A DNA stretch of 64,000 nucleotides from Primula veris (GCA_963682055.1 OY821744.1:7790835-7854834); one strand, 5' to 3'. Counted from the first letter of the stretch, positions 1 to 12,089 are shown. The notes: generated by a model from the letters alone, not told the origin. Translations and numbers: made by a program.

Positions 1-534
1 TTCCCAGCGCTAATATATACTATAAATATCAATGAACCTGATTATTGCAATTGCTCAGATACCCTTTTTAGCTTAAACTTCAATCACAGACACCGACTCA
101 CTGTCTCGAACTACCTACTTGCTTGAAAGAAAGTCCGACTAAGCTATGTACCAAACCATAACATTATAAAAATGGCCACATGCGCAACAACACCAATTAT
201 TATAAATAGTTAATATTCATTAAGATGTATTGAAACACATACACTTGACCGCTAAAATTTCTAATAAGAAGTAAGGACGAGAGCACATTTATACACATGT
301 CACGATATTTTCACAAATAATTTGAGGTAACTACGCATACATCACGGGATATTTGTTATGCCTCTATAAAATATTATAAATCATCAAGATGTTACACAAA
401 AAGTAAATGTAAAAAAAGTAAATTTGAAAAATTCGCTCAAATCTTAAAAACTCAATAATTAATTAGGGAGTCTGATACTATATTGACAAACGCATATTGT
501 CTTGAAACTATAAGATACCTAAGATAGTAAAAAC

Positions 535-711
535 CAGTTTTCTAAAATACGCCCCTATGCGGATTAGACGGCGTATAAACGGTACGCAGCCTAAGAGATT
601 AGGCGAATTAAGCGGATTTGACGCAAATTAGGCGGCATCTAGACGGTGATTAGGCATTAGGCGGCCAATTTCACCTAAAATACGTCATACGCCTTTGCCT
701 TTTAAAACATT
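535..711. mobile_element. hAT-like MITE upstream of the dead thionin-like gene
   Basis: A 177-bp insert rich in taggcg/cgcctaa words begins CAGTTTTCTAAAA and ends TTTTAAAACATT, giving imperfect inverted ends. It is flanked by gtaaaaac (527-534) and ggaaaaac (712-719), a 7-of-8 target duplication of hAT length. The paralogous upstream region near 3450-3475 reads straight through the site without the insert, so it serves as an empty site. No coding capacity is seen. Confidence 0.6.
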
Positions 712-1044
712 GGAAAAACTTAAACTCAAATTAAACTGCCTATAAAGCTACTCTGTACTATAGCAGTAAATCTCAAATGTTCAATTTTGATAATAACACA
801 ACTAAACGAAGAACGACTCTTAATCCGCTTGTATGACATTAATGATGAGATTATGAGAATATATATATACTACACAAGTTCATGAACCAATGGATTACAA
901 AAAAAATAAAAAAAATCATGAACCAATATGCCTCTACAAATAAATAAAAATGTTAAACAAAAAGTATACATACAAACATATATCCGCTTAATTCCAAGAG
1001 GAGATAGAATTAAGTCTCTCATTCTTATTTAATCGCCAAAAAAT

Positions 1045-1900
1045 ATGGGTCGCTCTAACATAGGTGGTTTAAAAGCTCTCCTCGTGAGTATGCTTATGAT
1101 TTTTGTTGTTTTGGCAAGTGGTTCCGAGTATGTCGACCCTAATGTTAAAGACGCACTTGGAGACATCGCTGAATGCATGCGTGCTCAATTATGTAATGGC
1201 TAACTGCGCGAAGTTTTCAGAAGGTAAATTAAATATATATATTTTTATGCTTAAAAAGAAACTTACCTTCGTGCTTTGTTTATAGCACAAATTGTAAACA
1301 AAGGATCCTGCATGTTTCTCATGTTACAACATAATCCATAAAATTAAAGATTATATGTATTCTTAAATCGTATAAAAAAAATTTGGTCCATTGTTTGAAG
1401 TTTGAACAAAGTTACAAATCTGATCTATTTGGTAAGTCTTTCTATAGCTAATCATTTTCATTTTTGCTGCAGGTTCACCCGATCTAAAAACATGCGTGTA
1501 GAAGCATGTCTTCCGAATTAGCAGTCGTATTCATGTTTTTCATTGTGTGCATTTATCTTTTACCCTTTCCTATATCATGCATTATATGTTTTTCTAATCA
1601 TATTGTAGTCATACCTTTTAAACTTATAAAATTTGCATAACTTTTTACGACATACAAAAAAGTGGTTTCATTTTTCTGGCTTCCTTCGGACTAATACATT
1701 TGTCTCTGTCTTGAGGAAATTTGAGAAAACGATAATCCTAGCTATATTGTAACAACTAATTGATATTAACACTTTCTGTCCGATTGCTTGAGCAAAGTCG
1801 ATTGTTTCAGTGAGTTGTTTGGTCACTCTGGTCTGAGTAGTCTTTCTAATCACTTCTCATTTTTGTTGCAGATGCACAAGAAATAAAACCTTGCTTATAA
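1045..1900 (+). pseudogene. Thionin-like cysteine-rich peptide gene, broken copy
   Basis: This is a paralogue of the genes at 3758 and 20370. Exon 1 (1045-1223) encodes the same signal peptide, starting MGRSNIGGLKALLVSM. It is one base longer than a multiple matching its paralogues, so the frame is lost and a stop falls at about 1201-1203, just before the third conserved cysteine region. The second exon (from 1473, after a good acceptor) runs into an in-frame stop after about ten codons and has lost bases. The alternative third exon (from 1872) is also cut by an early stop. The TATA box found in both sister genes (tataaat) reads tacaaat here (about 934-941). Several independent lesions in exons and promoter indicate a real pseudogene rather than a sequencing error. 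Confidence 0.75.
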
Positions 1901-2109
1901 GCATGCTATGCTACAAATACGAGGCGATTATATGAGTCTTTGTTTTGTTGTTTTTTTCTTGAGAAAACAATAACCATTACTAGTCGTAAGAAATCGTTGA
2001 TCGATGGTATTATATTACATCAATGTGTCTAAAAAAGTGTGACTTATTGAGAATGTAAACATTGAGGTGTGACCTTTTATGGATTAAGTATAAAAAGTGT
2101 GGCTAATAA

Positions 2110-2450
2110 GTAATTACCCCTAAATAGAATTAGACACAAAAAGAATTTTTAATTAATATTATACACTTCTCCATTTATATAAATTCGCTTAATTAAAATT
2201 GGAAATAAGATTATTGAGACTAAAGATGAACAAGCACGGGTATTAAAATACGGGACTTCATGAACCAATGCCTGTATAAATCACAAAGATGTTAAACAAA
2301 AAAATAAATGTAAAAACGAACATTTATATATTCGTTCAAAACATACGAATTGTAATTGATGAGTTTGAAACTATATATATTGGCTAAAGTAGATCGTCTT
2401 GGAACTATATGTCCAAGATGGGAAAGGGGTGTATCACAGCTTAGTTATAA
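2110..2450 (+). other. Orphan promoter-like block of the thionin-like family
   Basis: This stretch resembles the region upstream of the family genes (a tcatgaaccaatgcct word, a tataaatca box, then gttaaacaaaaa) but no coding exon follows. A second similar block lies at 19370-19660 and a more diverged one at about 180-530. These look like remnants of further tandem copies whose exons were lost, or an upstream half of a two-part promoter duplication. Transcription from them is not known. Confidence 0.4.
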
Positions 2451-2618
2451 AATTACAAAAACTGCAAAATATGGCCGTTGATGAAACTAATCTTGGCATT
2501 TGATTTTAATTAGAGGAAAAACTAAATGAAAAGTTAGAAAAACACCGGAGACAAAATGTTACATATTTTCAACTGTTATTTGGGGATGATGATAAAGATG
2601 ATAGGGGATATATATATA

Positions 2619-3041
2619 TCTATACTATTAATATATGTGTAGAGGGTCTTATGAAGCCTTGAAACACTTTTCTTTCAAAAAAGCCCCAATAAATAGAAAA
2701 ATTACAAAACAAGAAAAAATAAGTTACACCAGCAAGTAAAAAAAAAAAAACTGCCGTTCCATTAAATAAAACTGCCCCAATAAAACTGTCGTTCCATTAA
2801 ATAGAACTGCCCCAATAAAAAAGAAATTACACCAGCAAAAAAACTCTTTCTACAAAAAAACCAGAAAAACATTGAAAATACAGGTAAATATCATTTCTCT
2901 TCATTTATTCTACTTTTTACTTCAATCTTTATCCCATTTATTATTCAAATTAAAATATAGAATCCAGCGTATTTTGTTATTACACGTATGTATGCATATA
3001 TTTTTTTGAATTCACACCCATCGGGAGGGCAGGTCCGCTAG
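2619..3041 (+). mobile_element. Non-autonomous Helitron-like element (candidate)
   Basis: The left end reads tctatactattaat, a common 5-prime terminus of plant Helitrons. The right end is CTAG (3038-3041) after a short GC-rich stretch with weak hairpin potential. The insert sits between A and T without a target duplication, as Helitrons do. Inside are short repeats of a ccccaataaa word and a ccattaaata word, and no ORF. The hairpin is poor, so the call rests on the two ends only. Confidence 0.45.
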
Positions 3042-3066
3042 TATATATATATATATATATATATAT
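3042..3066. repeat. (TA)n microsatellite
   Basis: A pure TA dinucleotide run directly abuts the candidate Helitron end. Confidence 0.9.
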
Positions 3067-3653
3067 GTGTATCCAATAAATACTACTACTAATAATATGT
3101 TAAAATATAAGGATTGATAAATTAAGTAAGATTAGATTCAAAAATATCATATAAACTTACAAGGCATCGATTTAACTTAGAGCCCAGATGGAAACTAAAT
3201 TGACGATGGTTATTGTTTTTGCAAACTATTCACAACCCCATATTAAAATGATGTGTTAGAGAAAGACTAATGTAGCAGGTTGAGTTTTGAGTTTTTGTAT
3301 TTTCTAATTTTGTTAACAGATAAACCGAAAAATCTGTTTTTATTTTTCCATCTTAATTAAAACTCAAAACATATCTTGCATCTAACGACCCATAATTTGT
3401 AGTTCTTCCAGTTTTATAACTAAACTGTTCTCCACCCCTTTCCCGTCTAAGATAGTAAAAACTTAACTCAAAATAAAGTGCATACAATTGATAGCATTAA
3501 ATACTCAAATGTACATTTTTGACAATTAAAACAATTAAACACGTTGCCTCAAAATGATAAATACATTGAATTAGAATTTCAACTAAGACTTTAGCCCATG
3601 AATGACATTAATGATGAGAATATTGATTAACTACACAGATTCATGAACCAATG

Positions 3654-3663
3654 CCTCTATAAA
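3654..3663 (+). promoter_or_regulatory. TATA box of the intact thionin-like gene
   Basis: The word ctctataaat lies about 100 bp before the start codon at 3758, inside a block (tcatgaaccaatgcct just before) that is repeated upstream of the 20370 paralogue. Conservation between paralogues supports it as the core promoter. Confidence 0.6.
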
Positions 3664-3757
3664 TCAAAAAAAAAATGTGAAACAAAAAGTATACAAACCT
3701 ATCCATTTTCAAAAGAAAATAGAAGTCTCTCATTCTTATCAATTTACTCGCAAAAAT

Positions 3758-4271
3758 ATGGGTCGATCTAACATAGGTGATTTAAAAGCTCTTGTGCTAG
3801 CCCTCATGAGTATGCTTATGATTTTTGTTGTTTTGGCGAGCGCTTCCGAGTATGTAGACCATAATGTTAAACACGTATTTTTCGAGATTGGCGGTGAATG
3901 CGTGGTCAAGTGCCAACATTCTAAATGCAGTCGATATGCGGAAGGTAATTGAATAAAAAAAAATTATGCTTAAAAAGAAATTCACCTTCGCGCTTTATTT
4001 ACGGCTCAAAGTTGTAAAACAAGACTTTGCAGAGGAAATTTACATAACTGGATCCTGCATGTTTCTCATTCTACAACATAGTCCATAATCGCATATATAT
4101 ATATATATATATATAAAGATATATTTGGCGCCTACATTGTTCGAACAAAGTTACATGTGTTAACTCTTTGGTTGGCCTTTCTAATCAATTTTCATTTTTG
4201 TTGCAGGCTCACCAGAACTAAATGCATGCGCACAAGCATGTGTAGATGCTTGTTATCCGAACCGGCCCTGA
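3758..4271 (+). CDS. Thionin-like secreted cysteine-rich peptide, main splice form
   Basis: Two exons, 3758-3944 and 4207-4271, join in phase at a GT-AG intron to give 83 residues. Residues 1-29 are a hydrophobic signal peptide (predicted cut after ASA). The mature part carries six cysteines: C48, C52, C57 in exon 1 and C70, C74, C78 in exon 2, with the two halves showing CX3CX4C and CX3CX3C spacing. This spacing and the short length resemble plant thionin-like peptides, which are secreted and often expressed in reproductive or defence tissue; the role here is inferred. An earlier in-frame ATG at 3677 exists, but paralogues support the MGRS start at 3758. A second possible last exon lies at 4700-4755. 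Related copies are at 1045, 20370 and, inverted, 40374. Confidence 0.7.
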
Positions 4272-4699
4272 GGTTTTGTTCTCAAGCTAGACAAGAGAAA
4301 ATTTGTGCCCTATTTTTCATCGTGTGCAATTATTTTAGATATTCTAAATCATGCAATATGTTTTTCTAATCATATCGTAGTCATATACGTACGGTCTAAT
4401 AAACATAAAAAATATGTGCTTCCAATTGCGTGCATGCAAAGTTTTGTTTATTAGCTAAAATTTTTTGAATAAGATTTTTCGACATATAATTATATATATA
4501 AAGAAAATGGCTTAATTTTTCTGGTGTCGTTCGGCCAAAAGATGGCACCTGGCCGGCCACCCTCGCATGCTACAAAGTAAACCACTAATACATAACTAAT
4601 AATGATATAAAAGGTTTCCGGTCGATTGTTTGAGAAAAGTTCGTTTCTTTGGTTTCTTTGGTTAGATTTTCTAATCACTTTTCAATATTGTTGTTGCAG

Positions 4700-4755
4700 A
4701 TGCAGCAGAAATGAAACCTTGCTTAAAAGCATTTATGGATGCATGCTACAAATAA
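4700..4755 (+). CDS. Alternative terminal exon of the thionin-like gene at 3758
   Basis: A pyrimidine-rich tract and TTGTTGCAG acceptor precede a 56-bp open segment ending in TAA. It joins in phase to the same donor (3944/3945) as the exon at 4207, giving an 80-residue product ending AFMDACYK. The encoded segment is a diverged copy of the other terminal exon, with cysteines at positions 70 and 78 but phenylalanine in place of the middle cysteine, so this form would have five cysteines. Because the first terminal exon carries its own stop, the two could only be used as alternatives. The equivalent exons in the 1045 and 20370 genes are damaged, so this may be the only working copy in the window. 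Confidence 0.5.
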
Positions 4756-7030
4756 GCGGCTATACTACACATTTGTATTATTTTGATGATTTTATTGAAA
4801 AAAAATAGCCATTAGTGTTTATTAGAGATAGTTGATATGCCTATGATATCAAAATGTTTTTGGATGTGCTTCTTTCCTTCTTTTTTTTGCTAGTTAATAT
4901 TTCCTTAAGTTGTTTTTTTCCCTCATTAAATGTTTGTAAATGAGGGGTATGATCACAGATCACTCAGTTAGGAAATTAAACTAAATATTTTTTTAATGTT
5001 TACTACATACAGAAGTCTAATTTACAAAACCCTAGTCACAATACCAATTTGTTTTAACTTTGTCTAAAATTTTAATTGTACGTTAAAATTTACTCATTCG
5101 TATTTATAATCCGTTATATAATTGTTATTTTTTTAAAATCTTATTAAAAATGATCAAGATATTTCACACATATCTCCATTAATAAGACTCGGACCACCTC
5201 CTATAATTGTTAGTTTTTTTAATATAATATTTGCATTTTTTTTGGTGCGTAACTTGTTAGAAACTGGAAGCTGAACATAAATAAATTAAAAGTATTCTCA
5301 GAGTTAATTATTTTTATAAGTGGCTCCTAATCGTTTTGGTACGTAAACATGCATGTATATGCTTAATAAGTATATTTATTAAAACATTTACATGGAGCAA
5401 AATGTGATCGAGACTCATTTACCTAATTTAATTAATTAAGAAATGTTCTTTGTTATCTCTAGTTTCAAAGGCAACGCGTATTTGTTAATTGAGTTGAACA
5501 CTTTACCCACAAAAAATTAGTCTAATAATATAACTTTTAAAATCAATTCAATTGTGTATGTATTTATTAAATATTAATGCATTATAAATAATCTGTTGTG
5601 GAGTAATCCAATATTTAAATTAATTTAGGTATTTTAGATAATCTGCCTGCGAAATGATAAATTAATTAAAGATTGTATAAAATAGGAAAATGAGTTTGAG
5701 TATGAAATATAGATTAGCAAATATAAATAAGCTCATGTGAATGCTCTAAAAGCTCTGCATAATTGGATTTTTATAAACTACATCTGGACACATGTTGGTT
5801 GTTTGTACTTGTAGTATAAATGAAAATGTAATATTAATTGTATTATGGTGCGCGCTTCTTATATTATATTACTTAAATTTATGCTGTTTATGTTGTAAAT
5901 TTTATTTATACTATATTTTAAACTTATCACTACCCCTGTAACGTGCTTTTTTCATGTAAGAGAGCCTCATGATGAGCACGAGTGCGCGCAGTTGCAGTAA
6001 ATAATACGAGAAGATACTCGAGTTAATGAATCCTATATATGAAACATGCATGTTGCTTAAACGTTCGCTTTTGTGTGATTTTACAATTACTATAAATACT
6101 ATACTACGACTACGAGAGCATTAGTGGCTGGTTTATCGGACCAAAGACTCGATTCCTACTAGTTATGGCTGTAAAAACGAATTAAAACATGAATATTAAA
6201 CTTACGTGGCCACTTTGACTACTATTTACATGACCTTTTCAATTAATCATACAATAAGAGTGTAAATTTTTACAAACAAAGCTCGAGAATTGCCAAAATT
6301 GTTCACAAAATATTATAAACTCTTAGGTTTTCTCTATCTTAACTGATATTTCGTCTGTGTCTAAGCTCTGAATATTGACCTTAGGGTGATAAGCTGATCG
6401 GATGTTATATAATTACAAACCATAACAAATTAACTTTACCAGAAATCTTTTAAATCAGAATTGTGTTACCTGACCGGTTAGGCCTAATCGGTTAAGCTCA
6501 CCGTTTAACTCAGCTGATTCTAGAAACTTTAGGAGAATGAAATTGTTGTGCTTCTAAATTGGTTCAGTCCGGATCTATTAATTGCACGTTTGGGTTGACT
6601 TTTGAACTTTTTTTGGTTTGGTCCATTTTTGGTTGATTCATTTTGTCCAAGTATCGTTTTTCGTCAAATTCATGTTTTTAACAGCAAAACACAACTCATT
6701 GCAAATCAACACAAAATTAAATAAATAACGCATAGATATGCAATAATTAACTCAAAACTCGCCTAATTATGCTCTAATTACCACAAAAAGTACATGCCAT
6801 TTTATGGTCTAGCCAACTTATAAGCGAGGGTACGTATATTCTAGCATGAGACTTGTGTTATTCTCACATTAGATTAAATTTTTAATAGACGGTATTAAAT
6901 GACGGATAATAATATTAATATATATAAGTCGTCCATGTTTGCTTAATTAGTACTAAATATGCTATAATACTAACCGTATAATTTTTTTATACTCATGATG
7001 AAAGGATATAACTAATAATACATATATACA
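4756..7030. other. AT-rich intergenic region, no gene seen
   Basis: No ORF with recognisable content was found on either strand. The stretch is AT-rich, with TA runs and short poly-T tracts. Around 6470-6660 there are tggttnnggtttggtcc-type words reminiscent of old repeat DNA, but no ends or target duplications could be defined. Confidence 0.5.
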
Positions 7031-7039
7031 TTGCTATTA

Positions 7040-8392
7040 GTTATAGCACTCGCAATACCCATTTACTAACCTTGTTGTTAGTTGCAACTGTACTTCTAAA
7101 CTTATTGTTATTTTGACTCAATTTAGACTTATCAGAAGATTTAACAAATACAGTTTTTCCAACATTCTCATAACTTGTATACCCCAAACCACTATTGCGG
7201 TTAAAATATCTAGAATATGAAAGCATATCATCTAGTCTGTTTGCAGCTGAACCATTAAACAACTTAATCTTTATTTTGTTTTCATTTAACTCAAGTTATT
7301 TTTTATTAAGTTGATCAGTAATAATTTTTACTTCACCTTCATATTTTCATTGAGTTCATTAATAAAAACAGATTGTTTGCTTAAACTTTGTTATTTTTCA
7401 TAGAGAAACATATATTGTTTGGTGACACTTTCTTTTGAAGGTTCTTCCTCATCACAACTGTAGGTTTTAAGTACAGTTGTAACTGTGGTTGAAACTGACC
7501 CACAATCACTGTCATAATTATGCTTATCTATAGTGATTATTCCCATAAAATTAACAAAATTAGTTTCATCTCCACTTCACTATTATTTTCAGATTAATTT
7601 CTTTTTAAAGTATTTGCATATTCAGATGTTATGTAACCAAAACCTTTGCATTCTCTGCATTGAACTCCTCGAGGTTTATTTTTCCAATTTTCTTTTTCTC
7701 TTGAACCCAATTTTTCATTGAAATTATTTTCAAAATTACCAGTTTGCATCTCTCTTTTCTGAAAAGATTTTGAGTTTCCTGTTTCAATAGACTTTTTCTA
7801 ATAGAACTGTTTAAACATCTTTTTAACAAAATGGTAAAACTGTTCATCTTCCTCACTATCTTTACAAAATTTAGATTCAGATTTCTTGGGTTGAAAAGCG
7901 ATTCCCTTTTCAACTTTCTTTGGTTAATAAAATTTTAATTCATGAGTTCTAAAATTTCTCATTAATTCTTCAAGTTACTTTAATTTCAAATCTATTAGGA
8001 AGAGATCTTAGGGTTTTCTTTACCAGTTTAGCATTACTGTATTTTTCTCATAAACTTTCAGATTCATGAGCAATTTGACATATTTTTCCATTAAACTTTT
8101 CAATAGTTTCATCTTCCTCCATTTTTAAGTTTTCAAATTTAGTAGTTCATTATTGGAGTTTAAATGTTTTTACTTTAACAGTTCCTTCAAATGTTACTTT
8201 TAGAATATCCCATGATTCTTTAGCAGTTTCACAATGAGAAATATAACCGAATACAGTGAGAGTAACACTAAAACCGACAAAGATTAGATTGATGGCAGTT
8301 GAATTTGCATTAGATTTCTTATCTTGTGCAATAGTTCATTTCTCTTCAGGCATACAAACAATATCCCCATCATCATCATAAACCATTGGAGT
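7040..8392 (-). mobile_element. Decayed Copia gag remnant, minus strand (left piece)
   Basis: Reading the minus strand in shifting frames gives recognisable Copia gag pieces. These are a segment like the UBN2 domain (words such as HCETAKESWDILKVTFEG), then KKTLRSLP, an EDETIEKFN-like word, and a broken zinc knuckle (CRECKGFGYI, where the histidine has become tyrosine and the last cysteine is lost). A lysine-rich tail follows, ending near 7040. Many stops and frameshifts make it non-functional. It is interrupted at 8393-8397 by a Gypsy LTR and continues beyond 10271. Confidence 0.6.
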
Positions 8393-8397
8393 CTCTC

Positions 8398-10265
8398 TGT
8401 CAAGCCCCAAAATCCATAAACACGGTCATCGAGACGTGACCTTTTTAAAACAAAAGAAAATAGAACCTGTTGGTACAAAATTAAAATTTTTAAAGAAAAC
8501 ATTTGCAAGCTAATGGAACAATTAAATGAATAAAATAAATTGTTTACCAAACGCGGCTACAAGACAGGATTTATAAAAGCTAAAAATAATGAACGAATGA
8601 ATTTGCCCGTAGGCTAAAACCTCAAAAACAATCTAAGTAAAAAGAAAGCAAAAGTCAGAACCCATGTGATGCCTTGCTAAAGCTCTTAACCATACGCTTC
8701 AACCTAAGTTGTACCTGAAATACAAAATTGTAACGGTGAGTCCCACGCACATAACTAGACGGAACGGCACCACCAAATACCGTCAGTCACTCCATCCCAT
8801 AAATGCAAGAGCTCACAAATTCTACAACTACGATAATCGACGTATAAAAAAAATATAATAACATTTTACAACGGGATAAATTAAATAAATTAAATAACAT
8901 CAACACACATCTATAGCATACATGGACCTCTCACGCCACCTACCTCAGTCCGTAAGATAGGTCATTTCCTATCCCTTCAGCCGTCTTCTGTCCCCGGAAT
9001 TAGAGAGAGACAGAGACCATTGCAACATAAAAGTAGATTTATAGTGCGCACTTGGACCTCTCACGCCACTCATCCCAGTCCGTAAGACGAGTCATTCCCT
9101 ATCCCTTCGGCCGTCTTATGCCCCCGGAATTAGGGAGAGACATAGACCATTGCTAACAATAAAATAAATATAGTGCACACTGCGACCTCTCACGCCACCT
9201 ACCCCAGTCCGTAAGGTAGGTCATTCCATATCCCCTCGGCCGTCTTTTGTCCCCGGAATTAGGGAGAGACAGAGACCATTGCCACTACAGCTAAATCACA
9301 AGGCCTCGGCCAATAATAATAAATCATCCAATTAACACAATCTCATACGTATAAATATTAAGGCCTCGGCCAATAATATTATACTATTCAAATAACACCA
9401 TCTCATACGTCACTTAACGTAATACAACATAACACATCACCACATGTACTAAATTCACAACTAGCCAAACGCTATAACAACATAAAATCACTTTCAGGCA
9501 TTTTAACAAACACTTTGTAAGCGTAAACTACAATTCACCATTATTCAACATAAATTTATCCAATTTCATCAATAATTATATAATCACAATAATCAACGCA
9601 TAAAACATGCAAACCCATCCATAATCTCATTAATCCGAAATTAATATAATTAACTCATCAATTTCTCCCATTCAAATAAGTGAATAAATCATACAACAAT
9701 TAAACCCAATTAACAATTTATAAACCTAATTAAGATAAAAAGGCATAAACCCCCAATTTCTAATAAACGCAAAACCAAATCCTAACATACACCCTCGTCT
9801 AGTCGCAATGGATAACCCACGTTACCTTAGAGCGTAGTGGAGATGCTTTCGGTATCCCGCTAATGGTGTCTTCCTCTTCTTCTTCTTCTCTTTTCTCTCT
9901 TTTCTCTCTTGGCTGATTTTTAGGTTTAAAAAATTGAAAAGTGGGCTGATTTTAGGTATAAAAAAAAACTGTTTTTTCAAAGTTTGTGGAAGCGAACTAT
10001 TTGGTCCTCAAAGTTCTAAAAGCTAACTCTTAATCCAAAAATATTGTTTTACTACTCAAAAATAACAAATTTTCAGAAACAAAACTATTGGGTCCTTTTT
10101 ATTTATAAAATTAGTAACAGTTTTTTCAAATAAAGTTTTTCGGAAGAGTTTCGATTTTTGGCTAAAAATTAGTCGAATGACCGGTTTTTGGTAAAATTTG
10201 AATAAAACGTTTTTAGATAAATTAAATCATAAATAAAACCACTTATAAAAATACGGGATGTTACA
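8398..10265 (-). mobile_element. Ty3/Gypsy-type solo LTR
   Basis: An 1868-bp unit starts TGTCAAGCCCC and ends GGGATGTTACA, flanked on both sides by the 5-bp direct repeat ctctc (8393-8397 and 10266-10270). Read on the minus strand it begins TGTAACATCCCG, the usual start of plant chromovirus (Tekay/Del-type) LTRs. There is no internal domain, primer-binding site or second LTR, so this is a solo LTR left by LTR-LTR recombination. It sits inside the gag remnant of the older minus-strand Copia element. It contains two internal tandem-repeat blocks. Confidence 0.7.
8931..9284. repeat. Three tandem units of about 125 bp inside the Gypsy LTR
   Basis: Three direct copies start near 8931, 9052 and 9183. 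Each contains gacctctcacgccac, cagtccgtaag, a ccgtctt word, ccccggaatta and agacagagaccattgc. A further pair of about 62-bp copies sharing aaggcctcggccaataat follows at 9297-9414. Confidence 0.75.
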
Positions 10266-10270
10266 CTCTC

Positions 10271-10790
10271 ATCTAGTTAGCATAGATTTTCAGGCTTGCT
10301 CACTTTGTTTTTTGATGAATGATTTCATCCTGATACATAATTTTCCCCTCCTTCTGATACCAATTAAAATTCATATCCGTTGTTCTAGTTGTTGTTACGC
10401 AGTTAGTTTGCAACTACAATTGGAACCACAGTTGCAATCACAAGTATAATGATGGACAGAACTGAAAGTTAAATGTAATTGAAAGAATTCACATGCACAT
10501 TTAACAACGGGGTTCACCCAACTGGGTTAATCTCCGGGTTACTCACCCAGATTAGATTTATTATAAAAGTTTACAATATAGGATCTAAGTTTTAGTGAAA
10601 AACTCTCAGACTCGCTTTAGCTTTTTCTGCCTATCTCTATATTGCTCCTATTATATAACTATCACTCAAAAGATTAATGGCATTCCATAATTGTTTTTTG
10701 TTTTAAAAGTTCACTCATGTGTCTCTAAGGGTAGTTATTTATAGTTTACAACAAATACCTTTTACAAGCAAAGATATCATCTATTTATAC
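10271..10790 (-). mobile_element. Decayed minus-strand Copia element, 5-prime piece with primer-binding site
   Basis: The sequence ctgataccaatt (10354-10365) is, on the minus strand, a TTGGTATCAG primer-binding site for initiator tRNA-Met. It lies just before the start of the gag remnant that continues at 8392. DNA to its right would be this element's 5-prime LTR, interrupted at 10792/17233 by the gag-only Copia element. Its continuation may run from 17233 to roughly 17850, but the LTR ends are too decayed to place. Confidence 0.45.
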
Positions 10791-10792
10791 AA

Positions 10793-12089
10793 TGTTGAAC
10801 ATAGAGTTCAATAATGATTTTGATTATTACTTTGATTATGCGTTTAATGATTTTACGATTTCGATGATATAACTCTTGTCTTATCCAAAAATAGAAAACG
10901 TATATTTCAGGTCTTTAAATGATAGAGCATTCGATAACGAAGCCATAGGTTCAAGCGGAACCAAAATCGGAGCTAAAACGAAGGAGTTATGAGCATTCGA
11001 AGATTTACGGGACCAGGATTACAGTCGACCGATCGACTGGACAAAAACGACCGATCGTTTTTGGTCCAATTTCTTCCAGTGAGTCCAGTATAAAAACGAC
11101 CGATCGTTTTCAGAAAACGACCGATCGTTTTCAGAAAACGACCGATCGTTTTCAGAAAACGACCGATCGTTTTCTGTAAAACGACCGATCGTTTTCTGTA
11201 AAACGACCGATCGACTGTAGAAAACGACCGATCGTTTTCTGCAGTTTTCGAAAACAGCTTTTCAGCTTATTCTGGAAAAGAGCTGTTATAACCTTTCAAC
11301 GGTCATAACCCAGAAAAACAGACTTTGCTGTTATAAAAACCACCCCAATCTCTCTCCTAAATTACCAATTACAATATCTATTAACATCCTTCAACCTCTC
11401 TCATAAAAACCCTAAAATCACCATTTTGGTGAATATATTCGAGAAAGAGGGAAATCAAAGAAAAGGAGATTCAAGCTCGATCATCATCAACAACTCACCA
11501 ATTAGCTTTTTAAGAAGCAATTAGAATCGTGAGCGAAGTTACATTTTTGTAACTAAATTTGTATCGAGTGTTTTATAAACTCAATTGTGAGCGAGTGAAC
11601 GGGTAGAGGCTTTGTAAGCAAGTGAAGCTTAAAAGCTCTAGGTTTTTCATTCGGGTACTCATAAATTGAGGGGGAGTCGTAGACTCGTAGACGTGTTCTC
11701 TTGCACTTGTATCAAGAGTAGGAATCCCGGGTAGAGGGTGAGCCAATCGGTCGATTGAGCTCAATAGGATTTGTAATATCCGCAAGAACATTTTTAGTGA
11801 AATACTCGGTAGTACCGAGGAGAGGACGTAGGCGCATTTGCCGAACCTCTATAAATCGCGGTGTCAATTCCTTTCCCTTACTTTTACTTTACGCAACTTA
11901 TTTTATTGCTTATTTTCTTGTTTGCGTTAAGTAATTCTAGCAATTCTTTAACTCTTGTTATAACGCTTAAGCTTAGAATTGCATTAGTTGGGTGTTAGTT
12001 GCTTAGAATTTTAATTAGGCGAAAATCGCCATAAATCTTATTCACCCCCCCCCCCCCCCCCCCTTCTAAGGTTAGCACACGGGCCAACA
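10793..12089 (+). repeat. 5-prime LTR of the gag-only Copia element
   Basis: Ends TGTTGAAC and CCAACA. It carries nine copies of the CGAYCGRTCG motif (11030-11240) and a poly-C run (about 12046-12063) near the U5 end. It is 77 bp longer than the 3-prime LTR (16013-17232), mainly because of three extra motif units and the longer poly-C. Confidence 0.85.
11025..11243. repeat. CGAYCGRTCG palindrome array in the 5-prime LTR
   Basis: Nine copies of CGACCGATCG lie at roughly 20-bp spacing, mostly framed as AAAACGACCGATCGTTTT and in two places as a CAGTCGA/TCGACTG frame. Equivalent arrays lie at 14386-14535 (solo LTR, inverted), 16240-16400 (3-prime LTR), 30664-30825, 34045-34605 and 37147-37490 (MULE). 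Confidence 0.9.

Noticed and set aside
3677..3757. Earlier ATG for the intact thionin-like gene
   Set aside because: The added 27 residues would spoil the signal peptide and are not shared by the paralogues, which start at MGRS.
11573..11791. A 72-residue ORF repeated at 13833 and 16729
   Set aside because: It is the same non-coding segment of the three LTR copies; a start and stop just happen to be conserved with the DNA.
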